From the NCBI RefSeq assembly GCF_040939785.1, contig NZ_CP162553.1, positions 310,001 through 374,000 on the forward strand: a stretch of 64,000 nucleotides of DNA, written 5' to 3'. Of this stretch, positions 33,407-42,617 are shown piece by piece. The position numbers and the translations under genes were made by a program. The DNA is from Bradyrhizobium lupini (GTDB lineage Bacteria > Pseudomonadota > Alphaproteobacteria > Rhizobiales > Xanthobacteraceae). Under the pieces are notes generated by a model. That model was not told where the DNA came from and did not search any database. It was given only the letters and a program-made list of their open reading frames with translations. How positions within the stretch are numbered: the first letter of the stretch is position 1; every line of letters starts with the position of its first letter.

Positions 33407-35488
33407 ATGAAAATCGGTACGCTCCTGACCACCGCCATCGTCTCGCTCTCGACAGTGGGCGGCGGCCTCGCCGTCTACGTCGCCGTGACGAAATACCAGA
33501 CGATGGAACGGATCACCGAAGCGCAGGGGCGGCTGGCGATCGTCCGCGCCGTCAGCGACATCCCGCGCTACCTCAATCCCGAGCGCGGCTTTTCCACCAA
33601 CATCCTCTACGGCCCTCCCGCGGTCGACCCGGCGCTGCTTGCCGAGCAGGACAAGCTGCGCAAGCAGACCGATGCCGCCCGCGAAAGGATGAACGCGCTG
33701 CGCAAGGACCTGCCCGGCCCGTTCGATGACGGCAACACCACCGGCGGCAACATCGACGCCATCAATTCGAAGTTCACGGCGCTGCGCGAAGCCATCGACA
33801 AGGCGATGGCAGGCCCGCCGGAGGCGCGCAAGGATGCCGCCAAGAAGATCGTCGCCGACAACGCCGTGCTCAACGCCGGCGTGACCGCGCTGCTCAACGA
33901 GCAGGTTCGCCGCATGGCGATCCTCAACGGCGATGCCTACCGGCAGGCAAGCTACGCCAACATCGCGATGACATTGCGCGACGTGGGCGGCTTCAACTCC
34001 AGCCTGCACAAGAATCTCGTCGGCGGCAAGAAACCGGCGACCGATGCCGAGAAGGCCGAGATCAGCCGCTCGCAGGGCCGCAACGATCAGATCGTGATGT
34101 CGCTGCTGGAGTTGCGCGGCAATCCCGCAACGCCGGCGAACGTCGCCGCCGCGCTGGAGAAATTCAACGCGATCTACATCGAAGAGTTCGGCCGCGAGCT
34201 CAAGCTGGTGAAGGAGGGTGCGGTCAGCGGCAAGTACGAACACGACATGGACACCTATTACACCGCCACGCAGCGCGGCCTCAGCACCATTATCGAGGTC
34301 CGCGACGCCTTCTACGACAACGCCGAGCAGATTCTCGCCGGTGCCTCCACTGCGGCCCACACCAGCTTCACCATCGCACTCGCGGGCCTCCTCGCCGTGC
34401 TGATCGCCAGCGCCGGCCTCATCGTCACGGTCCGCCGCCGCGTCTGCGCCCCGATCGTCAACCTGACGACGCGGATGTCGCGGCTTGCCGAAGGCGAGGT
34501 CACGGAAGAGATTCCCGGCGCCGAGCGTTCCGACGAAATCGGTGCCATGGCCGCGGCGGTCCGGGTCTTCAAGGACAACATGATCCGGGCCGACAGCCTC
34601 GCGGCGGAGAAGCAGGCCGAGAACGACGGCAAGATGCGCCGCGCACAGGCGCTCGACGGGATCACCCGCGCGTTCGAAGCCAAGGTCACCGAGCTCGTCG
34701 GCGGCTTGTCCCGCGCTTCAGCCACCATGGAAAGCACGGCGCAGTCGATGACCTCGACGGCTGCCCAGACCAACAGCCAGGCCGCCGTCGTCGCCGCCGC
34801 CTCACAGCAGACATCGAGCAACGTGCAGACGGTCGCGAGCGCCACCGAGGAGCTGACCTCTTCGATTTCGGAGATCGGCCGTCAAGTGGCCCAGTCCACC
34901 GAGATCGCGGCCCGCGCCGTCGACAACGCCCGCCGCACCGGCGACACCGCCCGTGCGCTGGCCGAGGGCGCGCAGAAGATCGGCGACGTCGTCACGCTGA
35001 TCCAGAGCATCGCCGAGCAGACCAATTTGCTGGCGTTGAACGCGACCATCGAGGCCGCCCGCGCCGGCGACGCCGGCCGCGGCTTCGCGGTAGTTGCTGC
35101 CGAGGTGAAATCGCTGGCGGGCCAGACCGCCAAGGCCACCACCGAAATCTCCGAGCAGATTTCGGCGATCCAGGCCGCGAGCGACGAGACCGTCACCGCG
35201 ATCCGCAACGTCGCCGACGTCATCGGCGAGATCGACCAGATCGGCACCGCGATCGCGGCCGCGATCGAGGAACAGGGCTCGGCGACCAAGGAGATCGCCC
35301 GCAGCGTCCAGGAAGCCGCGCGCGGCACCCAGGAGGTCAACACCAACATTTCAGGCGTGCAGCGCGCCGCCGACGACACCGGTACGGCCGCGCGGGAGGT
35401 GCTGGGCGCAGCCGAGCAGCTCTCGTCCCAGTCACGCGATCTCGCCGGACAGTTCGACCGCTTCCTCGGTGAGGTCAGGTCGGCGTAA
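33407..35488 (+). CDS. Methyl-accepting chemotaxis protein
   Basis: A 693-residue chemoreceptor. TM1 ([20 protein letters not shown]) at about 5-25, a periplasmic helical sensor of about 290 residues, TM2 ([20 protein letters not shown]) near 320-345, a HAMP domain ([18 protein letters not shown]) and the cytoplasmic signalling hairpin whose tip reads [20 protein letters not shown]. No CheR-binding pentapeptide is seen at the C-terminus. It modulates CheA in response to an unknown ligand. The ATG at 33407 is preferred over a TTG five codons earlier. Confidence 0.95.
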   Translation: MKIGTLLTTAIVSLSTVGGGLAVYVAVTKYQTMERITEAQGRLAIVRAVSDIPRYLNPERGFSTNILYGPPAVDPALLAEQDKLRKQTDAARERMNALRKDLPGPFDDGNTTGGNIDAINSKFTALREAIDKAMAGPPEARKDAAKKIVADNAVLNAGVTALLNEQVRRMAILNGDAYRQASYANIAMTLRDVGGFNSSLHKNLVGGKKPATDAEKAEISRSQGRNDQIVMSLLELRGNPATPANVAAALEKFNAIYIEEFGRELKLVKEGAVSGKYEHDMDTYYTATQRGLSTIIEVRDAFYDNAEQILAGASTAAHTSFTIALAGLLAVLIASAGLIVTVRRRVCAPIVNLTTRMSRLAEGEVTEEIPGAERSDEIGAMAAAVRVFKDNMIRADSLAAEKQAENDGKMRRAQALDGITRAFEAKVTELVGGLSRASATMESTAQSMTSTAAQTNSQAAVVAAASQQTSSNVQTVASATEELTSSISEIGRQVAQSTEIAARAVDNARRTGDTARALAEGAQKIGDVVTLIQSIAEQTNLLALNATIEAARAGDAGRGFAVVAAEVKSLAGQTAKATTEISEQISAIQAASDETVTAIRNVADVIGEIDQIGTAIAAAIEEQGSATKEIARSVQEAARGTQEVNTNISGVQRAADDTGTAAREVLGAAEQLSSQSRDLAGQFDRFLGEVRSA

Positions 35489-35492
35489 GGGC

Positions 35493-36083
35493 TTAGTACG
35501 GCGGCGCCTTGCGCGCCTGCTGCGCCTTGGCCGCCTCGATCCACCATGCGAGATCGTCGGCGAAGCGCGGGAACGAGCGTTCCAGCGCTTTGCCGCCCTC
35601 GCCGATCGGTTCACCCGCTTCCGACAGCGTCTGTGCGATCGGGCCGACGCCGATGGTGCTCGACACCACCACCATGCCCATCTCCGACAACGTGCCATGC
35701 CAGGCGGTCGAGGCACGCGCGCCGGACAGGCGGCCGGCCGAGTAGCTCACGATCGCGGCTGGGCGCCAGAACCACTCCTCGAGGAAGTGGTCGGTAAGAT
35801 TCTTCAGGCCCGGCTGGATGCCCCAATTGTATTCGCCAGTGACGAAGACGAAACCATCGGCGCCGCGGATCTCTCCGGCGAGCTTCTCCAGCGCCTCGGG
35901 TGCGGAGCCCTTGGGGTATTCCTTGTACATGCGATCGAGCATCGGCAGGCCGATCGCCTTGGCGTCGATAAACACGACGTCGTCGCCGCGGGCGCGCAGG
36001 CGATCGATGACGAAATTCGCCAGGCGTATGCCCATGCGGTCGGAACGGTAGGAACCGTAGAGGACGAGAATGCGATTGCTCAT
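35493..36083 (-). CDS. NADPH-dependent FMN reductase
   Basis: A 196-residue flavodoxin-fold oxidoreductase. It starts MSNRILVLYGSYRSDRMGIR, where LYGSYRSDR is the FMN phosphate loop, and contains FVTGEYNWGIQPGLKNLTDH, the conserved GEYN motif of the FMN_red family. It likely reduces FMN, quinones or chromate-like acceptors with NAD(P)H. The frame is open to 36122, but family N-termini favour the ATG at 36083. Next to a divergent-in-function AraC gene on the same strand, 51 bases apart. Confidence 0.88.
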   Translation of the reverse strand: MSNRILVLYGSYRSDRMGIRLANFVIDRLRARGDDVVFIDAKAIGLPMLDRMYKEYPKGSAPEALEKLAGEIRGADGFVFVTGEYNWGIQPGLKNLTDHFLEEWFWRPAAIVSYSAGRLSGARASTAWHGTLSEMGMVVVSSTIGVGPIAQTLSEAGEPIGEGGKALERSFPRFADDLAWWIEAAKAQQARKAPPY

Positions 36084-36134
36084 GGGCAGCAGTCTAGCAC
36101 GGATCATCAGGCCGGCCCTCAACGTTTTGACGCG

Positions 36135-37082
36135 CTAAGTTCGCCGTCCGGATTCAAGCGTTTGCGACGGTGTCTCGCCGAACTGGTCGCGATAGCTTCT
36201 GGAGAAGTCGCCGAGATGCCAGAAGCCGAACGCCAGCGCGACGGCCTTGACACTATCGGCACCCGCGAGCAGCCGCTGACGCACCAGCCACAGCCGCCGC
36301 AGGCGCAAGTAGCGGTGCAGGCTCATTCCACGATAGCGGCGGGCGACGTCGTGCATGGTGCGAACGGACAAGCCGAGTTTGCGCGCGATCTCGTCGCTGT
36401 AGATGGGCAGCGAGAGGTCGTCGGAAAGCAGCGCGCGGATGTCCTGAAAGACTTTGAAGTTGCGCTCGTCATTGGGGCGCAGGGTCCATCGCGCGGGAAC
36501 GATACTTTCGAAAATTGCGTCCACAGCGCCGAGCAGGGTCTCCTTCATGCCGGCCGCCTTCAGCGGCAAGTCGGGCGAGGCGACGGGCTCCGACGCGGCT
36601 TCCAAGACTTCCCGGACCACACCGCGAAGCCGGCTCAAGCCCGCAGCGGTCGTTTCGAAGATGTTGAAGCAGAGGGTTGCTTGTGGCCAGCCGCGATCCG
36701 TCACCTCCGGCCTGAACACCACCGAGGCGATTTGCCGCTGCACCTCCTCGATGATGGTGTAAGCCGCGCCGCCGCTGCCGATGACGATAACGGGTCGTAT
36801 ACGCCGCGCGCCGTTGAATCGAACGGTCACGTCCAAATCGTCCATCGTGAATCCGATCGCGGTACAATTCTCGACGAGCTGTGCGTCGACGACCCGCGGA
36901 AATGCCCGCGTCAAATTCACGTCGCAGCCGGGTAGCGACAGAATACTCTGCTCGGCCGAAATCCTCCGTACAAAAGGCGTGAACTCGAAGTCGAGCCCTC
37001 GTATGGCGTTTCGAAATTCATCGACGTCGGTGAAGCGAAATACCTTTGGCGCCAGCGTCGGCGGATCATCACTTCTATTCAT
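36135..37082 (-). CDS. AraC family transcriptional regulator
   Basis: A 315-residue regulator. The C-terminal double HTH (from about 215) includes SDEIARKLGLSVRTMHDVAR and the second helix-turn-helix VKAVALAFGFWHLGDFSRSY with the classic GF....FSR.FR....TPS ending (YRDQFGETPSQTLE). The N-terminal 200 residues form an AraC-binding-like-14 type sensor (FRNAIRGLDFEFTPFVRRIS). Start at 37082 (MNRSDDPPTLAP); an upstream start at 37109 is possible. Target unknown; the FMN reductase downstream may be one. Confidence 0.85.
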   Translation of the reverse strand: MNRSDDPPTLAPKVFRFTDVDEFRNAIRGLDFEFTPFVRRISAEQSILSLPGCDVNLTRAFPRVVDAQLVENCTAIGFTMDDLDVTVRFNGARRIRPVIVIGSGGAAYTIIEEVQRQIASVVFRPEVTDRGWPQATLCFNIFETTAAGLSRLRGVVREVLEAASEPVASPDLPLKAAGMKETLLGAVDAIFESIVPARWTLRPNDERNFKVFQDIRALLSDDLSLPIYSDEIARKLGLSVRTMHDVARRYRGMSLHRYLRLRRLWLVRQRLLAGADSVKAVALAFGFWHLGDFSRSYRDQFGETPSQTLESGRRT

Positions 37083-37378
37083 GGCAATGTGAACTTCGCG
37101 TCGCAACACACGCGTCCGGCGACGATGCCGGCCCGCTTCTGCGCTCCGTGTGCCTTAAGTCTGAAAGAATCACTTCGAACTATGCCGACCAGTTGGCGAG
37201 CGTCGAAGTCCAAGGACAAGGCGGCGCATCAAATCTCGCCAATTTTCGATAGCGTTTTCCGTGTGGCCAGCGGTGCAGGTATACCTAGACGAGCAAAATC
37301 CAAACTTCAAATTAACGTCTGTCGGGCGGAATAGGTGCAGTTCGATAGTCCAAATTAATTTTAGGTCAGGCCCCTGCC

Positions 37379-38476
37379 ATGATGGCAAATTCGCCTGCTG
37401 ATATTCTTGCTGAATTGGAAGAGGTGGTCGCAACCTACCCACCGCACCGTTGCGCACGCATTCTCGCCGGCATGGTGCAGTTGCTCACTGGCAGCCGCGG
37501 CCAGTGCCGGGAATTGCTCGTCAACGTGGTCGACGGTGTTCTGCTGCGATTGACGGAACGGGTCGAGGCCAGCGCACTGGTTCAGCTCAGCACGGCGCTC
37601 GCGGAACTTGACATCGCGCCTCCCGAAACATTGTGGCGTCTCGCCTCGCACGATAGTCCGGACGTGGCATGTCCTGTGTTGCTCAAGTCGCGTGCACTTT
37701 CCGCAGCCGATCTCGAGGCTGTCATTGACTCCCGTGGCGAGTGGCATCGACGCGCGATCGCCGCGCGCAGCGACATCGCGCCGACGGTGACTGAGGCGCT
37801 GATCAAGCACGGCGGCCCGATCTGCCTTGACCTGATCAAGAACCAGGGAACGAAATTCTCCGACGCAGCCTATGCAGCGCTAATTGCCAAGGCCGACCAG
37901 GACGGCGAGATCGCGAAGGCGCTGGTGCTCCGGCCCGGCACGCCCGATCTGGTCGTGCGCAAGCTGCTCTCCGCCCCACCAGCCCGGAAGGCACCCGCCC
38001 CGTCCGCCGCAGCGCCGGTGCCGGAAGCGGAGCCGGCTCCGCCAAAGCGGCCTTGCCGGGCCGACTACGCGGGCGCGAGGCCGGAGATCGTCGCCCTCAA
38101 CCGCGTCGGCAAGCTCAACGATTCCACGGTGAACCGCTTTGCGATCCGCGGCGAGACGGCCAATTTGTTCACGGCGCTGTCGGTGCTTTCAGGGGCGCCG
38201 CTCGAAATTATCGAGCATGTCGCGAGCGATGACGATTGCGAGGGGCTGGTCATGGCGTGCCGGGCGTCGCGGCTAAACTGGCAGACCACCCTTACCATCC
38301 TGAGCAACCGCAGCGGAAAAAGGCTCTCCTATTCCGAGCGCGAGCGCGCGCAACGGATCTTCGAGACGCTGCTTCTGTCCACCAGCCAATGGACAGTGCG
38401 ATGGGGGCAAATAGTAGCAAACGCCAGCACAGGCGACCCGGGAAATTGCAGCCCGAAGATGGGGGTTAGCCGATGA
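37379..38476 (+). CDS. DUF2336 domain protein
   Basis: A 365-residue cytosolic helical-repeat protein. Its first 200 residues show the DUF2336 pattern of repeated helices (VDGVLLRLTERVEASALVQL, SPDVACPVLLKSRALSAADL, IAARSDIAPTVTEALIKHG). A Pro/Ala linker follows (about 203-225), then a second helical part (VNRFAIRGETANLFTALSVL, GLVMACRASRLNWQTTLTIL). DUF2336 proteins are alphaproteobacterial and often near signalling genes. Its stop overlaps the PilZ start (ATGA), so the two are co-translated. Confidence 0.82.
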   Translation: MMANSPADILAELEEVVATYPPHRCARILAGMVQLLTGSRGQCRELLVNVVDGVLLRLTERVEASALVQLSTALAELDIAPPETLWRLASHDSPDVACPVLLKSRALSAADLEAVIDSRGEWHRRAIAARSDIAPTVTEALIKHGGPICLDLIKNQGTKFSDAAYAALIAKADQDGEIAKALVLRPGTPDLVVRKLLSAPPARKAPAPSAAAPVPEAEPAPPKRPCRADYAGARPEIVALNRVGKLNDSTVNRFAIRGETANLFTALSVLSGAPLEIIEHVASDDDCEGLVMACRASRLNWQTTLTILSNRSGKRLSYSERERAQRIFETLLLSTSQWTVRWGQIVANASTGDPGNCSPKMGVSR

Positions 38477-38794
38477 AGTTCGACGGTCGCAAAGCGATGC
38501 GCGTAAAAATGGATCACAAGCAGCCTGTCAATCTAATGGGCTCGGACGGCACTTGGCGGCGCAGTTGCGTTTTGCTCGACATATCGCAAAGCGGTGCCAA
38601 GATCGAGGTCGAGGGCACGCTCGACGTGCTCCAGGCCAAGGAATTCTTCCTGCTGCTGTCCTCGACGGGGCTTCGCCTACCGGCGCTGCGAACTGGTCTG
38701 GATCGACGGCACCACGGCCGGCGTGCACTTCGTCACCGCAGACGGCAAGAAGAAACCGGCAGCCTCTGTGCAGGCTGCCGCTCAGAACAAATAG
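38473..38794 (+). CDS. PilZ domain protein, one frameshift as sequenced
   Basis: The product starts MKFDGRKAMRVKMDHKQPVN and runs through CVLLDISQSGAKIEVEG. One extra G in the GGGG tract at 38667-38670 breaks the frame; removing it continues FAYRRCELVWIDGTTAGVHF to a stop at 38794, about 106 residues. The DxSxxG motif (DISQSG) of PilZ is present, with R-A-M-R as a possible RxxxR-type arginine site near residue 6-10. It probably binds c-di-GMP and relays to its DUF2336 neighbour or another effector. Confidence 0.8.
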
Positions 38795-38844
38795 GCCCAA
38801 GGATTCATCAGCCCGATCCAACTCCAGCATGATTCAGGTCAACC

Positions 38845-39966
38845 GTGCAGAACGCGCGAACTATATCCCGCCCCGTCAAAGGCGACGGCGGCATCCGAGA
38901 GAAGGAAGCGGCACGCCCATTCGTGCATGTGCTGGCTGACTCCTCGGAAAAATTGTCGAGCGTCTGTTCGATTCTCGAGCAACGGTTTGCCGTCGCAGGC
39001 GAACGGCTCGACGCAGAAGCCAAGCTGTCCCAGATGCCGTTCGCGATCGTCATCCGTGCGGAATTGCGTGACGTCCACACCATCGCGGCCATCAAGAAAC
39101 GAGCCATAAAGTTCGCAAAGGCAACGAAGCGCATCTTCCTGGTCGAGCACCCCTCTCACATGAGTATCTCGCAGGCCTACGCGCTCGGGGCCACGCTCGT
39201 CCTTCCCGGGACGATCGACAAGATCAAGCTGCTGGCAGCGCTGGCTGATTCCGCCGAAGAGGCGTCTGCTTCCTCAGGTCAGGCGCCGCAGCAGGACAAT
39301 GCCGTCGAGGCCGCGGCGACGGCGATCGCGTCGATGTTCACGGCCGTCGCGCTCGGCGAGCCCATCGATGTCGACGGCACGAAGGAAGCCGGCCGCAAGA
39401 TCGCTGATCGCATCACCCAGCATGGCTTGTCCGAGTGGCTCACCACTGTGCGGCGCCACCACGAGGGAACCTACCAGCACTGCCTGCTCGTGACCGGCGT
39501 TGCGATCGACTTCGGACTGAGTCTCGGTGTGGGCCGCGCCGATCTCGAGCGGCTGTATTCGGCGGCCATGTTCCACGACCTCGGCAAGGCCCGGATCCCG
39601 CTTGCCATCCTCGACAAGCCCGGCCGTCTCGATCCGGCCGAACGTGCCATGATCGAGACTCACCCGATTGCGGGTTACGATTTCCTGAAAGACCACGACA
39701 ATATCTCACCGGAGATCCTCGATGCCGTGCGGCATCATCACGAATTTCTTGACGGCAGCGGCTATCCGGATGCACTCGGGGCCGAGAGTATTGGCGACAT
39801 CGTGCGGATTCTCACGATCTCGGACATCTTCGCGGCCCTGATCGAGTATCGGCACTACAAGCCGACGCTGCCACGCAGCGAAGCCTATGACATCCTATGC
39901 GGGATGAGCGGAAAGTTGGAGAAGGCGCTGCTGACCGCGTTCAGGCAGGTCGCTCTCACGAGGTAA
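38845..39966 (+). CDS. HD-GYP domain c-di-GMP phosphodiesterase
   Basis: A 373-residue cytosolic protein. Residues 25-140 look like a degenerate receiver-type domain (FVHVLADSSEKLSSVCSILE...). The HD-GYP domain (about 185-370) keeps the metal and catalytic residues: HHEGTYQHCLLV, FHDLGK (244-245 HD), HHHEFLDGSGYP (GYP intact) and ISDIFAAL. It should hydrolyse c-di-GMP. GTG start at 38845. It lies 50 bases after the PilZ gene, in the same operon, so the three genes form a c-di-GMP signalling module. Confidence 0.88.
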   Translation: MQNARTISRPVKGDGGIREKEAARPFVHVLADSSEKLSSVCSILEQRFAVAGERLDAEAKLSQMPFAIVIRAELRDVHTIAAIKKRAIKFAKATKRIFLVEHPSHMSISQAYALGATLVLPGTIDKIKLLAALADSAEEASASSGQAPQQDNAVEAAATAIASMFTAVALGEPIDVDGTKEAGRKIADRITQHGLSEWLTTVRRHHEGTYQHCLLVTGVAIDFGLSLGVGRADLERLYSAAMFHDLGKARIPLAILDKPGRLDPAERAMIETHPIAGYDFLKDHDNISPEILDAVRHHHEFLDGSGYPDALGAESIGDIVRILTISDIFAALIEYRHYKPTLPRSEAYDILCGMSGKLEKALLTAFRQVALTR

Positions 39967-39992
39967 GCGCAGCAACCCGTCTCGACCCCAGT

Positions 39993-40196
39993 CTAGTGCG
40001 CGGCGCGATGTCTGGTGCGGCGCGGAACGGTCCGGCAGGCGAGCCCTTCGGCCAGCAGCTTCATGTCCTCGTGCCGGCCGCTGCGGATCAGCCGGCCGAA
40101 CTCTTCGGGTGTGAAAGGAAGACTTGGATCATCATCGATCGGACGCCGCACTCGCGGGCCGAAGAACCGTCGAACCAGGCTAGCGAGCCGCCGCAT
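39993..40196 (-). CDS. Small basic hypothetical protein (67 aa)
   Basis: ATG at 40196 one base after the stop of a 13-codon ORF, with GAGGGAATTGAC upstream. The product starts MRRLASLVRRFFGPRVRRPI, an amphipathic basic helix, then DDDPSLPFTPEEFGRLIRSG and a short Arg-rich tail. Not recognised. Confidence 0.5.
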   Translation of the reverse strand: MRRLASLVRRFFGPRVRRPIDDDPSLPFTPEEFGRLIRSGRHEDMKLLAEGLACRTVPRRTRHRAAH

Positions 40197-40197
40197 G

Positions 40198-40239
40198 TCA
40201 ATTCCCTCGCGCCAGCATCAAACCTTTCAGTCCGCACAT
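40198..40239 (-). CDS. Putative 13-aa leader peptide
   Basis: A perfect AGGAGG stands five bases before the ATG at 40239, giving MCGLKGLMLARGN and TGA. The stop is separated by one base from the ATG of the next gene (40196), a layout seen in translationally coupled leader peptides. No attenuator hairpin is obvious. Confidence 0.45.
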   Translation of the reverse strand: MCGLKGLMLARGN

Positions 40240-40327
40240 TGTTCCTCCTGCACGATCGAGATTGCAAGAGGCCGCCAAGCGGTCCGCACCAAAAATTTCG
40301 GCGAGAGAATAATCTCCTCTGCCCGCA

Positions 40328-41005
40328 CTACTCGGCGAATCCGACGTAGCGCACGAAATCGTCGTTGCCCTCGCGATCGGAGCGCACCGCGTTCGCGGCA
40401 AAGTTGTCGTCAGGATAGCCCATCGCGACGCAGGTAATGATCACCTCGTCCTCCGGAATGTTTACGACCTCGCGCACGATGTCAGAGCGCATGATGCCCT
40501 GCCCGTTGATCACCGAACCGAGACCGCGGTCCCAGGCCGCGAGCACGATGCCGTAGCAGAGCGCGCCCAGGTCGAAATGGCAGACCGCGCCGGGATCGAG
40601 CACGCGGTCATAGGTCAAGACCAGCGACACCGGCGCATCGAACTGGCGGAAGCCGCGCAGCACCCAGTCCTGCCGCATCGGCTTGTCGTCGCGCGCGATC
40701 CCCATCGCGCCGAACAGTTTCTTGGCGACGTCGACTTGCCGGGTCCGGTGCACGCCCTGATACTCGCCGTGACTGACGATGTCGCGCTTCACCTTGGCGC
40801 CGCCAACCATCTCCTCCATGTTGCGTCGGCGCAGCCGTTCCAGCGGACCGCCCGTGAGCACGTGGACGTGCCAGGGCTGGGTGTTCATCGACGAGGGCGC
40901 ACGCTTGGCGCTGTCGATGATCGCTTCGATCACCGCGCGCGGCACCGGCTCGTTCCTGAAGCCGCGCACGCTGCGGCGCGACTGGACCAGCGTTTCGAAT
41001 TCCAC
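40328..41005 (-). CDS. Nitroreductase family protein
   Basis: A 225-residue FMN enzyme if it starts at the GTG at 41005 (MEFETLVQSRRSVRGFRN), which has GGGAGG seven bases upstream. An upstream ATG at 41029 is less well placed. Motifs: SRRSVRGF at the FMN phosphate, SAKRAPSSMNTQPWHVHVL, and CYGIVLAAWDRGLGSVINGQ with the C-terminal AMGYPDD. It would reduce nitroaromatics, quinones or enones with NAD(P)H. Divergent from the esterase gene at 41122. Confidence 0.9.
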   Translation of the reverse strand: MEFETLVQSRRSVRGFRNEPVPRAVIEAIIDSAKRAPSSMNTQPWHVHVLTGGPLERLRRRNMEEMVGGAKVKRDIVSHGEYQGVHRTRQVDVAKKLFGAMGIARDDKPMRQDWVLRGFRQFDAPVSLVLTYDRVLDPGAVCHFDLGALCYGIVLAAWDRGLGSVINGQGIMRSDIVREVVNIPEDEVIITCVAMGYPDDNFAANAVRSDREGNDDFVRYVGFAE

Positions 41006-41121
41006 CTCAAGACCTCCCTGCCCGTTCATCCCCTGGCGCGCCAACACGCGAGCGGTTGCCGATGCGGCGCGCAATATCTATGCTAACCCGCAAGCAAGAC
41101 CAAGAACCCTGTGAGGATCCC

Positions 41122-42096
41122 ATGAAAGCCAACATGGCTGCACCGCTCGATCCCGTCATCGCCCAGATCATTCCGCTGCTGCCAATGCGCGATGCCACGA
41201 CGATGACGCCACAGAGCGCCCGCGATTCCTTGCGTGCACTGGCTGCCTCACGCGCGGCCATAGCGCCACCACCGGTCGACATCATCGCGAATATCAAGGT
41301 GAAAGGCGGCGCCGGTCCGCTGGATGCACGGGTCTACCGCGTCGGCACCACGCCGGCGCCGACCGTGGTGTTCTTCCATGGTGGCGGCTGGGTCGCGGGC
41401 GACCTCGAGACCCACGACCGGCAGGCACGCAACCTTGCGATCGAGACGGGCGCGGTCGTCGTCTCCGTCGATTATCGCCGTCCGCCCGAAACGCGTTTTC
41501 CCGGCGCGTTCGAGGACGCCTTTGCCGCGGTCAGCGACGTGTTTGGCCGCGTCGCGGAATTTGGCGGCGATGCAAAACGCTTCGGCGTTGCCGGCGACAG
41601 CGCCGGCGGCAATCTCGCCGCCACCACCGCGATCGCCTGCCGCGACGCCGGCATCAAGCTCGCGGCGCAACTCCTGGTCTACCCCGTGACCGACGTCCTC
41701 GGGAGTTATGCGGACGCGCGCGAGAACGCACGCTTCCCCTCGCGCGCCGAGAATGCCGAAGGCTACTTCCTCTCGCGCGCCGTGATGGAGTGGTTTTGCG
41801 GTCATTATCTCGCCGATCCCTCTCATGCGACCGACTGGCGCGTTTCACCGCTGCGCGCGGCTTCGCTCGCCGGCGTCGCGCCCGCGATCGTCACCACCGC
41901 CTGGTTCGATCCCCTGCGCGACGAAGGTGCAGCCTACGCACGGGCGCTGGAGGCAGCCGGTGTGCCGGTGAAGCATCATGAAGGCCCCGGCCTGATCCAC
42001 GGCTATTTCGGCCTCGGCGACGCCTCCGAGGTGGCGCGAGCCGAAGCGCAGCGCGCACGCGCGGACTTCAAGGCGCTTCTCGCGCGCGGCGCCTGA
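41122..42096 (+). CDS. Alpha/beta hydrolase (HSL-type esterase)
   Basis: A 324-residue esterase. ATG at 41122 (MKANMAAPLDPVIAQ) follows a TGAGG site. The HSL-family oxyanion motif FFHGGGWV (about 92-99), the nucleophile motif GDSAGGNLA (about 162-170), the Asp in WFDPLRDEG and the His in LIHGYF form a complete catalytic set. It hydrolyses short-chain esters or lactones; the natural substrate is unknown. Confidence 0.92.
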   Translation: MKANMAAPLDPVIAQIIPLLPMRDATTMTPQSARDSLRALAASRAAIAPPPVDIIANIKVKGGAGPLDARVYRVGTTPAPTVVFFHGGGWVAGDLETHDRQARNLAIETGAVVVSVDYRRPPETRFPGAFEDAFAAVSDVFGRVAEFGGDAKRFGVAGDSAGGNLAATTAIACRDAGIKLAAQLLVYPVTDVLGSYADARENARFPSRAENAEGYFLSRAVMEWFCGHYLADPSHATDWRVSPLRAASLAGVAPAIVTTAWFDPLRDEGAAYARALEAAGVPVKHHEGPGLIHGYFGLGDASEVARAEAQRARADFKALLARGA

Positions 42097-42142
42097 GGGC
42101 GATATCCGGAGCGGCAGGATCGACCGCCGCGCCGGCCGGCGT

Positions 42143-42514
42143 TCAGGACTTGGCAGCGGGCACCTCGAAGAAGCCCGTCGCCTGAACGAGGCGGCCATCG
42201 TCGCCGAAACGGCCGAAGCTCTCGCCCGTGACGAACACGCGACCGGCGCCGTCATACATCGTCCAGCGAAAAAGCCCTTGATCATGGTGCTCGAGGAAGC
42301 TGTCATTCCTGAAATGCGCGCCAGGAAACTTGAGCTGGGTTTGACCGATGCGCGCCATCAAGGCGTCGCGTCCCTCAACCTGCGAGCCCGGATCGGTATA
42401 CACGCAGTCCGCGACCACGCTTTGCTCGAGCAGCCGACGCCGCTCGTCCTCATCGATGGGTCCCCACGCCGCCTGATAGGTGTTCCAGGTCTTCAGTCGC
42501 GCTTCATCGTTCAT
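42143..42514 (-). CDS. SnoaL-like/NTF2-fold protein
   Basis: A 123-residue NTF2-like protein: MNDEARLKTWNTYQAAWGPI, then CVYTDPGSQVEGRDALMARI and the cone-shaped barrel strands FRNDSFLEHHDQGLFRWTMY. SnoaL-like proteins act as isomerases or simply bind small ligands. It is divergent from the TetR gene at 42618, whose operator lies between them, so it is probably regulated by it. Confidence 0.82.
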   Translation of the reverse strand: MNDEARLKTWNTYQAAWGPIDEDERRRLLEQSVVADCVYTDPGSQVEGRDALMARIGQTQLKFPGAHFRNDSFLEHHDQGLFRWTMYDGAGRVFVTGESFGRFGDDGRLVQATGFFEVPAAKS

Positions 42515-42555
42515 CTCGCAGAACCTCTCGTGGCTTCATGCCGCTTTCGGTCATA

Positions 42556-42580
42556 TTGACAATTATTGATACTTTGTCAA
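42556..42580. promoter_or_regulatory. Candidate TetR operator (ttgacaa-N11-ttgtcaa)
   Basis: ttgacaa and ttgtcaa form a perfect inverted repeat around 11 AT-rich bases. It lies between the divergent SnoaL-like gene (42514) and TetR gene (42618). Confidence 0.65.
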
Positions 42581-42617
42581 TTTGACCCGACGTTCAGTTC
42601 CGACGCTTGTGAGGCTC

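Noticed and set aside
34882..35547. 221-codon minus-strand frame under the chemoreceptor
   Set aside because: Antisense to the conserved MCP signalling domain; Ser/Ala-rich shadow.
40201..40401. 67-codon minus-strand frame ending at 40198
   Set aside because: Only its last 13 codons follow a ribosome site; the upstream portion is Arg/Ser-rich and unsupported.
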